A DNA stretch of 64,000 nucleotides from Gonatopus flavifemur (taxonomy: Eukaryota; Arthropoda; Insecta; Hymenoptera; Dryinidae), in contig JAFFJZ010000001.1 in the NCBI GenBank assembly GCA_018340375.1, positions 30,248,001 to 30,312,000 on the forward strand, in the 5' to 3' direction. The notes beneath the pieces were generated by a model. That model was not told the DNA's origin and did no database searches. It saw nothing but the letters and a program-made list of their open reading frames with translations. The stretch's first letter is position 1; every line of letters starts with the position of its first letter. A program made the translations under genes and the position numbers. Positions 11,212 through 23,361 of the stretch are shown here, piece by piece.

Positions 11212-11412
11212 CACTGAGAGAAAAAAAAATAAATTAATAATAATAGTTGGGAAAGGACTCAACTATGAATAGTTAGCTAATTAATGGTTACACCAACTAT
11301 TTCATCGTGAACGTAACTAACAAAAATAGTAATTTGCACAATCAATATTGTTATTTGGACTATGAAGTAGTAAGCCTTGTTTTTAGTCATAATTGAGTCC
11401 TTTCCCAACTAA
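11212..11412. mobile_element. MITE, CACTGAGA family, degraded right end
   Basis: The left end is TA-CACTGAGAGAAAAAA. An internal inverted repeat, AGTTGGGAAAGGACTCAACT against GAGTCCTTTCCCAACT, marks both halves. The right terminal CTCAGTG is missing. It lies in intron 1 of the secreted-peptide model. Confidence 0.5.
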
Positions 11413-12755
11413 AACTTTGATAAAAAGCTTATAAACTTGTAAATTCCCAGATTTTTTGGAAATCCACAAATTTTTCGTAGATTCCTAAAACATTTCTGCG
11501 CGGTTCTCAAGCTTTCTCAAATAATTGACGAGGCTTGTTTGGAAACTCACTGAAGCTGTTGGGAAATTTACTGAAACTATTTTTGTCTGCCACTCCTATG
11601 CAGGAAAGATTCAGTTGAACCATTAAAAACTCACGTATATAGATAAGGGATAAGAAGGACTTTGCCAATAAATAATCTAGTCGAAATGATTATGGCGGTT
11701 ATTCACCACATTTCATGGTTCTTGCGGTGAAGCTAGTTACTAGAAAGAACGGTGGTATCAATATTGATAGTGGATAGAATCAGTGCATAAGTGGACAGAT
11801 TTTGCTGAAATGGGCACGTGGGTTCTTGGTTTGGAATTTGATTGAAACTCTAAAAAACAATTATGACATTTTCCTCTAAAAAATGGTGACAGTAAAGGGC
11901 TTTCATAATGGGAGAGCTTTCCCTTACTTCTTGCAGAATTCAACACCATAAGGCAGAATAGTGACTTAAAATGCAGGAGGAATCTTCTATTTCTGATGGG
12001 AAAAAGAAATTCTCTTACGATCAGGGGATGGAAAACTCATATTTTTCGTCAAAATTGGATAGATGTCCACGTAAAAATTGACGAATGGCCCAGTATCGGT
12101 TCGATACAGGCCGCAAGTGGGCAATCGTTGGCGGCCAACGTTGGTCGGACTGAATGATGATGCTAAAAATAACTTCGATCCGAATGCCAACCGTTTCCAA
12201 CCATCGATAATTGATATTAATTTAGTATTTTTTACAACCGATGTTGTTTCAATATTAAAAACCATCTCATGTATTTATATTCTTATAAACTTGGATAATC
12301 AGGCATTTACGTAATGTATAGATCATGATGCAAAAGCTATTATATCGAGATAATAATATCACAAACCCTATGGAATTCCATAGAATACATTTTTCCATTA
12401 AAAAAGACTGACTTTGTCACTCAGCACTCAAGGTTCAACACTCGTGAACTTATGGTGATATCTAACGTTAAAGCTTGCCAGTTACCTTATATAGTTTGAG
12501 ATTTTGTCAATCATAATGCTATTTTATACAAAATATTTTAATTCGTAATATTTTCCTGAGCTTAATCGTGAGTCGAACAATGTAGGCTGTTGTTCAATTC
12601 AACTGTGGACGTGAATTCAAAAATAACCAAATCTTTTGTCAAAGTGGACTAGATATCTGGTTACGTTGGTTTAGTACCGATTCAAGGTTGGAGACCAACG
12701 CTGGCTCACTTTCATTGAGCTATTGTTGATCTGACATTGATGGGAAATTGATCGA

Positions 12756-12982
12756 CACTGAGAGGAATGTTTAATTATACTCAATAAACGTGTATTTGCT
12801 TATGGCGAAATAAATATCTATTTGAATCGAACATATTCCTTTGATAATAAACAAGTGATATTTAATAGAAATAAATGTTTGTTAATAGTTAATAAATCGT
12901 GTTTGTGAGAATCATGACAGATATTTATTTCGCCGTAACCAAATATACATTTGTTAACTATGAATAAACCTTTTCCTCTGTG
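12756..12982. mobile_element. MITE, CACTGAGA family, AATAAACG-type interior
   Basis: The ends are CACTGAGAGGAATG and CCTTTTCCTCTGTG, 227 bp apart. The interior (TTTGTTAACTATGAATAAAC) matches the element at 45364-45723, which carries a hAT-like insertion. Reading frames overlapping it on either strand are not genes. Confidence 0.65.
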
Positions 12983-13860
12983 AACGATGGTCAGTCTAAT
13001 TGCTAAGACAGTACCAACTTGCAATCGGCAGACAAGCGTTGATCGCCAATACCGTCTCAGGAACGATGCTTTTGTTACAGTTGTCTTCAAACTGGCATTT
13101 CTGTTTGAGGGTATACATAAATCCAGACATACATACAAAATCGTTTTAGGATTTAAAAACTTTTCATTGTATACCATTGTATAGTAAAAATTGTCCGTTC
13201 CTCAGAAACGATCGCAAGGCTGTTTGTGACTCCGTGACGAGAAAGGGTATCGATATTCTATACACGATTTTTATAGAACTTTCATCAGTAGTTCATATAA
13301 TTCAATATAAACTCGACAATGTTTCTATAAAGAATATTGATACCGTAAAATATCGTGCACATCTATGATGGGGATCTTTGAAAAGGATCGATCTTGTTTT
13401 TATATAGAAAATATATAATTTTTAAAGATTTCAATACAAATTTGGTACTATTTATATAAAAAAAGATTGATCTTGTGCAAGAATCCACATCACTAAATCA
13501 TTCATGACCCATCATAAGGTGTGTTAACCAATTCCTGTTTTACGTTTCATATAATTTAGATGGATTTTTCCATATGGGTTTGATGTGTTTGCGAAAGTTC
13601 TTGTCAAGTATGTATCGAGAATTTTCCTCTCGTCCAAAGAAAAATTGCTATGTAACGTATACATACATTCATCGTTGTATCGTTCGGTTGACAAATTTTT
13701 TGGACGTTGAGGATAGCGATATAAGTCAAACTTTTGGCGATATTTTATACGAAACCATAAGGACTGAATACTTTGTCTACAAAAAAGAATCGACCCTATT
13801 GAAGAATGGATATCACAAGATCAACTTTTACCTTTTACTTACTTCATTTGAATTCCAGTC

Positions 13861-14122
13861 ATGCTGCGATTCACTGGCTTAATGTTGCTTATATGCTTCA
13901 TGATCGGCATTTCCGTGGCATCCGCCAAAAAGAGGGATTTATATAATAAGGGATCAAAATCTGTTTTTAAGAGATCTGGTGAGTATGCGTAGTTGAATAC
14001 ATTTTCATGAAGCCGTAATGGGAATGATGTGAGAAGGAAAATTTCGCGTAAAAATATTTCAATTTATTGGTTGGCATTGAATTTCAGGGTATGGGTTTAT
14101 ACAAAGTGCCAAACATGGATGA
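13861..14122 (+). CDS. Small secreted peptide precursor (two coding exons)
   Basis: Exon 2 (13859-13978) starts after a good acceptor and carries the ATG at 13861. It ends at a strong donor (TCTG, then GTGAGTATG) in phase 1. Exon 3 starts at 14088 after GAATTTCAG and reaches TGA at 14120-14122. The spliced product is 50 residues. Residues 1-22 are a textbook signal peptide (MLRFTGLMLLICFMIGISVA, then SA). The mature part starts KKRDLYNKGSKSVFKR and has no cysteine. KR at 37-38 is a possible dibasic processing site, which would leave a C-terminal SGYGFIQSAKHG; the last residue is Gly, as needed for C-terminal amidation. AATAAA at 14199-14204 gives a 3' UTR of about 100 bases. Function is unknown: neuropeptide-like and basic antimicrobial or venom-type peptides are both possible. 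Exon 3 also has a longer open frame in phase 0 (30 codons from GGT ATG), so its frame rests on the donor chosen. Confidence 0.55.
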
Positions 14123-14198
14123 TCCAAAGGAACTAGTTAACAGGACATTTCTGCATATATATTGTAGAACTGAACTTTGATGGAATAACTTTTGATCT

Positions 14199-14204
14199 AA
14201 TAAA
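14199..14204 (+). terminator. Polyadenylation signal AATAAA
   Basis: It lies 77 bases after the TGA of the secreted-peptide ORF and is followed by a GT-rich stretch (CACTGGGTGTGAAGG) within about 50 bases, as expected downstream of a cleavage site. Confidence 0.5.
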
Positions 14205-15185
14205 GCTGCATTTGAGCAATTATTCCCCGTTGAATCTTTGACACTGGGTGTGAAGGCATGAAAAGAAACATAGTCACGAAAAAAATCATCCTTACTTGCA
14301 GTGACTTGAAATCTGGATACGATAAGCGGGACAACAAAACAAATTCATGTTAACCTGGAAGAGACCAGATGAAATGGTCAAAGCCAAAATGAACTACGTT
14401 ACCTGATTATGAGGATCAGATTTTTTTATTTCGGGATGTGGCAGTTCATTCAAATGGGAATATGAGTATATCTACAGGAAGAAAAATCCTGGAACAATAA
14501 CGTTGTCTATCTCGCACGGCCGTCATTAAACTCCTCATTCTCGCAAAATGAAAGAGAACAGAATCCCGTAAGAAACTGCTACCAATGGAGTGCGTAGCCT
14601 GCGCGTAGAATTTAGGTGGACAATCGGTGCTAGTGATGCACAATGTTTCATGATGTTTATATTTTTTATAGAAACTTTTTCAAGTTTATATTGAATTTTG
14701 TGAAATATTGATAGAAACTACATATAAATTGTATATAATTTATCAATATCGTGAAATATCGTGAATCACTAATCAGTGGAGAAGGTAGATCGGTAGAGAA
14801 GTGACATAGAGGCAACCGAAGAATTTACGACCTTGATATTTTCATGAGGTCATTTTGACCGTCAATTTTCAAACATCTAAATATATTTTCCATCAATTTT
14901 AGGGAGAAAATATTTTCCGAAATTTTGGCTCTGTACCGCGACAGACGAAGGATTGAAAATTACTTCCTCAAAATTTCAGACTTTTTGCTGGCTCCAGCGC
15001 GGAGAATCGTTTACTCAGTCGGTACGCTAGGATTTTCTTAAACCTCCGTTACTCGCACTTTGAGCACGGTGTCGGTTTTTGACTTTTCAAATAATTAATT
15101 ATTTTCAATATTTACAATATTGTTGGGATTGATATTAAAAATAAAGTCATTTTCAATATCATTTGAGATAAGATTAAAAATAACT

Positions 15186-15405
15186 CAGGGGACAAAATGT
15201 TGTAAAACGTTTTTGGAACATCCCAGAGACTGATAATGTCCTACTATTGTAACGTTTCGAACGAAATGTTTCGAGAAAACATCTCAGGAACGTTTATGGA
15301 ACATTCCTGCGACGTTTCAGAGATATTCTTTCAAACGTTACAATGGCATGACATTAGCAGTCTCTGAGAAGTTCAACAAACGTTTCACAATATTTTGTCC
15401 AGTGA
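15186..15405. mobile_element. MITE with repeated ACGTTT motif
   Basis: Inverted repeats start GGGGACAAAATGTTGTAAAA and end TTTCACAATATTTTGTCC. Inside, AACGTTTYGAGAA-like units occur in both orientations. The same unit is scattered at 27360-28060. Confidence 0.65.
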
Positions 15406-15523
15406 GAATCTTAGTCTCCATATGACGTGAGTAATGGAAGGTTAACAATGAAAAAAATACAATCAGAATTTGATTCGATTCAATTTCACAAGATGAAAAA
15501 TCAAAAGAAAGGTTTCAATCCTA

Positions 15524-15703
15524 CACTGAGAGAGAAGATTTGGTTGATTTATGCCCAAGCAACATTTTTTATTGGCGTAACTGCTTAGCATAGCCAAATT
15601 TTGATGAGTCCAACTAAATTTTTAGTTATGCCAACAAAAAATTTTGGTTGGGCATATAATGGCAAAACATTTTAGTACGCACAACAAAACAGTTTTCTTG
15701 GTA
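15524..15703. mobile_element. MITE, CACTGAGA family, TTTGGTTG interior
   Basis: The left end is TA-CACTGAGAGAGAAG and the right end is ACAGTTTTCTTGGTA, a decayed CTCAGTG. The interior, rich in CCAACAAAAAATTTTGGTTG, matches the element at 46203-46427. Confidence 0.6.
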
Positions 15704-15748
15704 TAACTTTGCTAATAAATCAATTTATTATATGTGTTATTTTTCCAG

Positions 15749-16106
15749 GGAAGAGATTTTTGAAAGATTTCGCTTACGTAAGTCTGTGCATAAAAAAATT
15801 CTATTTTTCAATCTTCGTTGAAAATTGCAAACACTCTCAAAGTGTTTATAAAGATTCAATGTGCGTGTTTAGAATTCAACTACGTTAAATTCTCTCGCAC
15901 AGCAGATCCGTTAGAACAGTTACATCACTATCAAAAATGTGAACTTCGTTCAAAGATTCCTACAAGATCACGAAAGGAGATCTATTTTACGCGTATTGGT
16001 TGGGATTACTGCCATACTAGGAAACTGGTGGATTCTGAAAGGCGGTCACACGATCATTGGAAAGATCAAGAAAGAAGAAGTTGACCCTCTCCTTGTCGAT
16101 GACTGA
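15749..16106 (+). CDS. Candidate terminal exons, unknown protein (possible alternative 3' end)
   Basis: A 29-base exon (15749-15777) lies between a strong acceptor (GTTATTTTTCCAG) and a strong donor (TTAC, then GTAAGT). Entered in phase 1 it reads GKRFLKDFAY. This is the phase left by exon 2 of the secreted-peptide gene. A last exon follows, from either 15873 (acceptor GTGTTTAG) or 15915, and its frame is open to TGA at 16104-16106. One TAG at 15912-15914 interrupts the frame if the first acceptor is used; its AG is itself the second acceptor. The downstream part has about 60 codons, raised GC and a plausible membrane helix (LRVLVGITAILGNWWIL), and ends VDPLLVDD. AATAAA lies at 16170-16175. 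I do not recognise the protein. The joining is inferred, and the plus-one frame is also open here from 15818. Confidence 0.33.
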
Positions 16107-16169
16107 TACGGGTTTCTTAGGGAGAACAAAAACTGAAAGTCCCCACACATACACACATACGACATCAAG

Positions 16170-16175
16170 AATAAA
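16170..16175 (+). terminator. Polyadenylation signal AATAAA
   Basis: Located 63 bases after the TGA at 16104-16106 and before the hAT-like MITE at 16217. It supports 15749-16106 being a real 3' gene end, though AATAAA is frequent by chance here. Confidence 0.35.
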
Positions 16176-16216
16176 ATTGTATTGAATTTCAGTACTATCC
16201 TCATCTTTTATTTTAT

Positions 16217-16405
16217 ATGAAGCTGAAACTAGCAGCCGATTGTTGTAACTTTTGATCAAACGTTCTTGAAGCTTTTTTTATATCAGAAATCGATTGAGCA
16301 GCTTTCCACTACACTTTTCAGATGCTTGAATCCTTGATAAAAATTTCGTGTACAAAGGTATAACAATCGGCTGCTAGCTGTACGGCTACCAGTTTCAGCT
16401 CCATG
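16217..16405. mobile_element. hAT-like MITE, CATGAAGCTGAAACTGGC family, copy 2
   Basis: The ends are ATGAAGCTGAAACTAGCAGC and, complemented, CATGGAGCTGAAACTGGTAG. It is flanked by a perfect 8-bp target duplication TATTTTAT (16209-16216 and 16406-16413), the signature of hAT-type transposition. It is 189 bp and non-coding. Confidence 0.8.
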
Positions 16406-16765
16406 TATTTTATTTCTATATGAAACATAAGTACATGTAACCTTTCCTCACAAGTTCTATCCCAATCAATGCGTTGAAATAACTTGAATGCATGAAGATT
16501 AATTGGATCGATTGTGAGAGACAATTTTTAAATTGCTGCAGCAAAACTTGTGTTCCGTTCAAAGTTCTTACATGCAACGTATTTTCTTTCCAAACTTTCG
16601 TTCTTAGAAGTGGTGAGGTATCATCGTTTTATTTCCGATGTGATGGGAATAATAATTCATTTTTCCATCTACTTTTGAAGATAGTTAAATTACTTTGCCC
16701 TAGTATAAAGACCAACGTTCAAGGCGTTTCAAGTTTCTTTTGGGGTATCGATTAATCGTCGTATA

Positions 16766-16967
16766 CACCGAGAGAAAATTCTATAGCCACTGTAACTAAA
16801 ACATCTCAACTAAATATTCTTAATGAGAGCTACTAAAAATTTGGTTCATCACTCAATCGTATTAACTATACTTCCTTAGTTGAATTAATCACATTCCTAG
16901 TAGTTTTTACTAAGAATATTTGGTTGAGGCGTTTTAGTTACAATAACTTCAAAAATTTCTCTCAGTG
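16766..16967. mobile_element. MITE, CACYGAGA family, intact
   Basis: Ends CACCGAGAGAAAATT and AATTTCTCTCAGTG, with a subterminal inverted repeat over CTGTAACTAAAACATCTCAA. TA flanks both ends. It is 202 bp and the cleanest copy of this family in the window. Confidence 0.8.
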
Positions 16968-17199
16968 TAGAAGCAAAGTTTCGACTAAGATCTCTCTCAT
17001 TGATTCTTGAAGTAATAGCCTTTATTTGGTTTCAAAGAATGGATGCATAAAGAATCTTATTAACATCCAGATATGTAATTCAATTGGTACGAGTTTATCC
17101 GTAAATACTTTTTCACATTTCAATAATAAGCGAAATAGATGAACTCATCGACCTCGATTATGCCAATTATATCAAAAGTGTATCGAGTATCGAACTTAT

Positions 17200-18930
17200 C
17201 GACGATTTGTATCCCTATAATCATTTGTTAATGATTCAATTAAATTATCCGAAATTGATCTTTAAAGGAATTCAATGTTTCCAAGTATATTTAGAACTTC
17301 ATTTCAAACGTTTTATCTCAAACTATTATTGCAGGAAGGAGAGAAAATGGATTGCATAGAGTTACGGCATTTAGATTATACTTCAAAAGAACTTTACACT
17401 ATTATTACGGTTTAGAAATCGATTATTATTCACTGTATTCCAGAGTTTAAAAAATGTATAGATAATTCCATGTATTTGTGTATTGAAATACATGAATTGT
17501 TCATTACAGACCAACAGGAAATTTTAAAATGGATTTGAAAGGATATCAGCAGCGTTTCGATATTCATATTACATTTCTCAAGAAAATTTAGAACAAACGT
17601 AAAACAACGTATCTTCGCATCGAGGAGGAAGATTCAAACTTTCAAATTATTCTCTTCCAAAGGAAAATAGAAAAGTGTGCCAAAATCTTTCTTTAATACA
17701 GAGAAGATGGTACTGATGATTGATAGAAGTAACGTTAAAGACAACTTTCTTCATAAAAAGAAAGCAACGGACTGTGGAATAATCTTACTTTGAAAAAACG
17801 AGGAAGAAGAATGTATATTAATCCTTTAAGAGAGTAAAAACCGTCCTACGACAACTTTCTTTATCAGAAGAATGAGGAAGACTCGACGATAATTCTGCGG
17901 ACTTTGATTATTCCTGTAAAGGAAAGAAGGTTGTTTTCACCGAGTCACAATGAAATCGATGACAACCCTTTTATCTTAATGTAAACACTACGGTTGGATT
18001 ATCTTCAAAGTTTAAACAAGAATGATGCTTTCTCATGGAACTCTCTAAAGTACTTTGCATTGCTTACAACAGAGTGCACACGACTGTAGATGGTGTGTGT
18101 TTTATTAGGAAATCCTCTAACGTGAGCTCTATTTACGTGAACTATCCACGAAAGATGTTTATCGATGGATTCGATGGAAGACACCCAAGTCGTGATGAAA
18201 AATGTTTTATTCAGAAACTACCTTGTCCACAACAATTCCATTGTGATCGATATTTTTACAAACTTGACTGAACAGTAAATGCGTGTTATGAACTTCGTTA
18301 CCAGTACAAATAATTCGAATAATATAAACACAACGAACAATCGGCTGATGTATGGCCCCTGTTGAACCCTCAACGATGGATTTCATTGTTCAAATACCAC
18401 AAGTTCTGATGATGAATTACAATCATGTTTTCTGATTACAACTTTGATCAGTCATCAATAGATACCATTGAGATACAATTAAATTGCATTTATGGTCCAG
18501 TAATGAGCTATTATTTGACCAATTGAGAAATCCTTCGTGAGCAGTAAGCTGGACTGTTACTTTAAGGGAATACCAGCGTTACCATCAAAGCAAGTTGAGT
18601 AGAAAAAGAAAACGCCTATGCGATAGAAAGAGAGATCCGAATAGACGCCGATATTCTCTTCACGCCTATAAAAAAAGGAAATTGCCAAAGGAACAAAAAA
18701 AATTATTGATACAACCGAATGATTATGCTGACATAAAAAAAATATGTAACAAAACTAACTAAATATTTTTGCCAAAACAATGAATCATTTTTTACCGTAC
18801 AAAATTCGCCCGAACAAACCCAAGAAATAAATTTACAGTAAAGTATACGCAAGTGAGATCCTCAAGGAGACAAAATCAAGATTGCTTAAAGAATTAGTTA
18901 GACTCCTTCTTCAAATGTTTCCCTGCACAT
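17200..18930. other. Non-repetitive stretch without a convincing gene
   Basis: Short frames are open here: 18035-18271 (78 codons, five cysteines) and 18541-18753 (Lys/Arg-rich, no start codon). Stop density in the joined frame is about what AT-rich random DNA gives. No splice sites or recognisable domains support a gene. ACAACTTTCTTYAT recurs at 17742 and 17850, suggesting a diverged duplication. Confidence 0.3.
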
Positions 18931-18941
18931 TAAGGCTACAC

Positions 18942-19096
18942 TACGCGGAAAAGAATAATGTAAGTGATATTTGGATAGCTAAAATTCAGCTGTCACAGCA
19001 ATATTTTCAGCTACCAAGATATTAAATACGCAAAAAGTATCTACCACATGTGTAGCTAATTCTTAGTCACCACAGCGAATTATTTTTTTCCGTGTA
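18942..19096. mobile_element. MITE, TACRCGGAAAA ends
   Basis: Ends TACGCGGAAAAGAATAAT and ATTATTTTTTTCCGTGTA, 155 bp apart, with an interior rich in AGCTGTCACAGC and TAGCTA motifs. It appears related to the CACGGAGAAAA elements at 53064-54148. Confidence 0.6.
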
Positions 19097-19902
19097 AGAA
19101 AAATTCTGGTAAATAATAGTCCCAACGATATTTTCTTGCTTGTGATAAGGAGGGTTCATTACGTGCGTCAACCGTAAGAAAAAAAGAGAGGTACCTCGGA
19201 CCTTCTTCGTGTTCTTATGTGAAATATTTTATCGCATGCCACAATCACACGCGTATTATTGGCACTTCAATAACATGAAACTCACCATAATTTTTTAAAT
19301 ATAACTTTAACTACAGATGTATGGTTCAAGCGTCTCATTATTGAAGCTTTCTCTTAATGTGATGATACATTCTTTAATGTAATAAAAATTTTCCATTTTC
19401 TTTTGATTCTGTCAAATTACAAAATCATTCACATCACATTTATGTCCAATGAAAAATATTTAAACACAGCTCTTTAAAAAGAATATCATTCGAAACAATA
19501 CAAGAACAATGAAACTTTTGAAATTCTTATGAAATATTTGTTCGTATTGAATATACATATGCACTCTTTCAATTATATGTTCCATACCTTTCCGAATAGA
19601 GTACGATCAAATGATATACGTTGGAAACCTTAGTCCCTGTAGGGCGTAGCCGAAAAGGACCTTGCAGAAAGGTAACAAAATTATTGATCCGTATTCTAAG
19701 ATGAAAGATGGAATAAAAGTCACATAGAATAACGGAGGGAAGACAGACCCCAATCAAAAGCAAAAGCTCATAATACTGGCGTAATAATGAACTACGAGAT
19801 CTATAATAGATCATGAAATTTTTCCCCGTGTTAAGGAATAGAATAGAATGGAAATAATGTCAAATGAAACACTTGATTTATTTGAATAACTCATTAAGGG
19901 TA

Positions 19903-20670
19903 GGGAAAGAAGGGGTACTCTCGTATACTGGGGCACATTCAAACGGTCCATCATACGCCAAATAATGACGCATGATGTGACTATTACTGTGATAACATTG
20001 ACTCCTCATAGTTGTTTTCCAACATTGAGAATAAATTTCTTAGTAAACTTAAAACACGTGCCTCCCTTCTCAAACGCTCACCTTCTTCTTGACGATTTTA
20101 TTAAGCACTACAAAACAAGGTCGTTCAAGTTTTTTGTACTCTAGGTACGTTCAAAAATCAAAAAGTTCGAAACGAACCCAGAGAACAAAATAGTTCTGAT
20201 ATGCTCATGAAGAATGTTTCATCAATTCATCATAGTATTTGGTCAAAATTCATAAGCTAGATAATTTCGGATGAAATTCAGTGAATTTGTAATTTTTTTC
20301 TCAACGTCATAAAATTATGTTGTGCCAATCGACTTTGTTACACTCACGCATTTCATTTTTTATTTTTCTAAAACAAAAACTGTAATAATATGAAAGTTTG
20401 AAACTTTTTGCAAACTATTTTCCCTGTTACGGATATAATCTCAGAAAAAAATTTCAACTTCCAGTATTTTTCCAGTATTTCCAGTATGCAAAAAAAATTC
20501 AAGTGCATTTCCAGTATTCACACTATTTCCAGTATCAGTAGACACCCTGTATATGCCCAACCAAAATTTTTTGTTGGCATAATTCAAAATTTAGGAATTT
20601 TGGAATTTGAGTCTTCATTCGGCGTATGATGGACTGTACGAATATGTACGAGGATACCCCATCTTCCTCC
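19903..20670. mobile_element. DNA transposon remnant, GGGTAYYCTCGTA ends
   Basis: Inverted repeats of about 70 bp: GGGGTACTCTCGTATACT at the left, and, complemented, GGGGTATCCTCGTACATA at the right, both continuing into GTCCATCATACGCC. A small (TTTCCAGTA)n cluster lies at 20460-20540. No transposase is visible. Confidence 0.65.
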
Positions 20671-22796
20671 AATGAATACAAAAACGTGACGCAAAGGGTT
20701 ATTCTTAAAATTTCAGATTAATCTTTTTGACGAACCAAATAATGGTTTAGAATCTGAAGAGATTATTCAAAACAGTGTGTTCGGTTTGTGACGGGAAATG
20801 GTATTTTATTATCTCAAATATATTCGACTTTCGTCTGATGACAGCCGGAGCGGAAAAATAAAAGAAGTAAAACACAATTTATTGCATATGACTGCAAATT
20901 TTGAATCCATAATGCTTTATAAGAATATGGAAGTGTTTTTTAACATCTACAACTTTGTTCGTATCGCTGAAATTCCATAAGGATCCACTTCACTTCAACT
21001 GCAATTTTGAAAACATAGTTTGAATCCCCTCAATTTCCTTCAATTTATTTCAATGTGATATAATTTGAAAACTTGACACCTAATAAAGATGAAAAAAACC
21101 AAATTGAGAAGCACATAAAGTGTCGTCAAGTTATTTAGAGATCATTTTAAAGCCGGTCATTATAAATTATTATATCACTTCCCATTTAGGAGTATTATAA
21201 GTGGACAAGATTAACTGCCATGTGATTATCTCATTCGGCTTTGAGCGTTTTTACGCTTGAGTACTTCTGTACTCCATCAAAATACATGCACAGAAAAAGT
21301 TCTTACTCTTATCCACAAGAGTAATCGAGAGACATAAATAATTCATTCAAATACTGCACTATTCCTTTATGAATCCGGAACGAATTGTGATAAATGTGAA
21401 AGTATTTCTTGGCATGGGAAGAAAAATGAGTTCACCAAATGATTTTCCCTTCTTTCAAAATGTTTTCCACCATGAGAGAAAGTTGAAAAAGTTGTTGACA
21501 ACAATTGAAATACAATTCATGTATATTAAATTGAGTAGTTGGAGAATAAAATTAATCGAAAAAAAAACTTGGAAAATTTGTTGAATTTGTGAATATTCAT
21601 TTCAGATACGTGGAAGAATGAAACGTCAAACCTTCACACGAAATATCATTGAAAATATCATTTCTCACGTTCCGCCAGATGTGTATCCACTTAAAAAACG
21701 CACGAAGCTCACATATGGCGTGCACCAACACACAATGTTAAATGTCATGAAAAGTGAATATGTATTGCTGGTCTTTTAATGAAAAGAACGCTTCCCCCTT
21801 TTATCATCTCTCTGTTTTTCGCAACGCGAATGAACAGAAAAGAAACTAACGATGCTGCGTCCGGTTTATTAAGAATAGAAGCCTCTGTCTAAAACTGCGT
21901 TTCAACCTAAATTCATTGTACTCAACGTAACATTGCCCGGACGAAGCTTTAATTAATGAATGTTACCGGCGATGATTGAATGATTTTAATTTTAATGAGC
22001 AATGAAGAAAGAAATACTCCAAAATTATTATAAATACAGTTTGAGATTTATGTTTATACCGAGGATGAGAGGGTTCGCTTCCATTGCTTTTGGAGGCTGT
22101 TGCCTTTTTTTAAAGATAAATTAATCATTCATAATCAAAAAATATTGGTACTGAGCGGAAATTCTTGTAATTAATCTGTTAAATATCGTTTCCACGAAAA
22201 TTATGTTTAAACAGAGATTTCATATCGAGAAAGTAAGCTTCATGGTCGCTCAACATTGGCCCAATCTTGAAAAAATTGTCATAATAAGACTTTCCAGAGA
22301 TTTTTTAAACAGTTCTTGTCAATAGCTTTTTGGATTTCTTTAAGCGACAATCCATTTTTAAACATTGAAAATACTGCTATTTCAATGAGAATGAGAATTC
22401 CATTCCGTAACAGTGAAGTTTTAAACTCTTACAACTCTTATTTAAACTATTTATTCGTAGTGTAAACTATTACAGCACTATTTCAGCGATATTTCAGAAT
22501 ATCTCTAGAGTTTTATAGAATTGGTGACATGAAAATTCTGGAGATGGACGATTCAAATTTCCAGAATAGATATGTTCCAAAGCAATCAATTCTCAATTAA
22601 TTCATAATACTTCCATTATGATTCAAAAGTTTAATGATAAAGCCTTTATTCATCTGTCTTTCCGCAAACAGAAGTCATTAAAGTCCTCGAGAACCCTATT
22701 GTATTCGTAGGGTCATACCAGTTCTCGATATACTGAAGATCGTGGGTACACTCGCAGAACAGACAGACAAACAAACAAATGGACGGATATTCAATT

Positions 22797-23194
22797 AATA
22801 TATAAAGGGTGGGCGCGTGAGTGAGGATTATTTACAATTTTGAATGATGCAGAGGTTAAATTTTGCATTCAGTAAGTATTTTCATTTTGCTTCATACTTC
22901 ATTGAAGAAAAAAATGATCGTTCTTACTACGAAACTGTATGCCATTCGCAACGCATTGCTGAGACAGCGAAGAGCATATTCAATACAACGAGCCGCGTGG
23001 ATAGAGAAAAGATGCGTGTCGTTGTAGGACGAATGCCAAATCGTTCTACCAACTATATCCCAGTTGTCACAACGCTACTGTTCATTGTTCCTCTCGACTA
23101 CTTGTCTCAACTATCCCGCGTCTCTGTGAGCACTAGACTTTTTTTTAGTATTCGTATACGTAATTACTGGAAATCCGTACTGATAAAAAGTTGA
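22797..23194 (+). CDS. Hypothetical 116-codon ORF behind a TATA box (uncertain)
   Basis: TATATAAAGGG (22797-22808) lies 36 bases before an ATG at 22844 that opens 116 codons, the longest ATG-initiated frame outside the repeats. The second half is GC-richer (about 22970-23130) and a donor-like GTGAGC occurs at 23125. The translation (from MMQRLNFAF) has no motif I recognise and no clear signal peptide. The microsatellite-like CAGACAGACAAACAAACAAA just upstream is common in promoters. It may be a real first exon, a 5' UTR, or chance. Confidence 0.22.
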
Positions 23195-23361
23195 TTTAGA
23201 GGATCGGGTTTTAATTATACAAAGATCATAAGAACAACCTTTGATCAGAATGGAAAGGTTGAATTGTTTTGAAGGAGTGAAGTTCTGTCCTGAAAAATTC
23301 AGATCAACACTGACTATCGTGACGGGAACAGTTACGGAAAATAAGGGAAGAATTTTTTAAA

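Noticed and set aside
12818..13177. Minus-strand 119-codon frame
   Set aside because: It overlaps a CACTGAGA MITE (12756-12982) and has no start context or motif.
15818..16084. TGF-beta-like fragment (RKEIYFTRIGWD)
   Set aside because: The resemblance to the GWDDWI motif is limited to a few residues, lacks the surrounding cysteines, and is in a different frame from the better-supported reading of the same bases.
17702..18753. Possible decayed protein-coding gene with coding-like stretches
   Set aside because: Stops occur about as often as expected for AT-rich random sequence, no domain is recognised, and switching frames to follow nice residues is not evidence.
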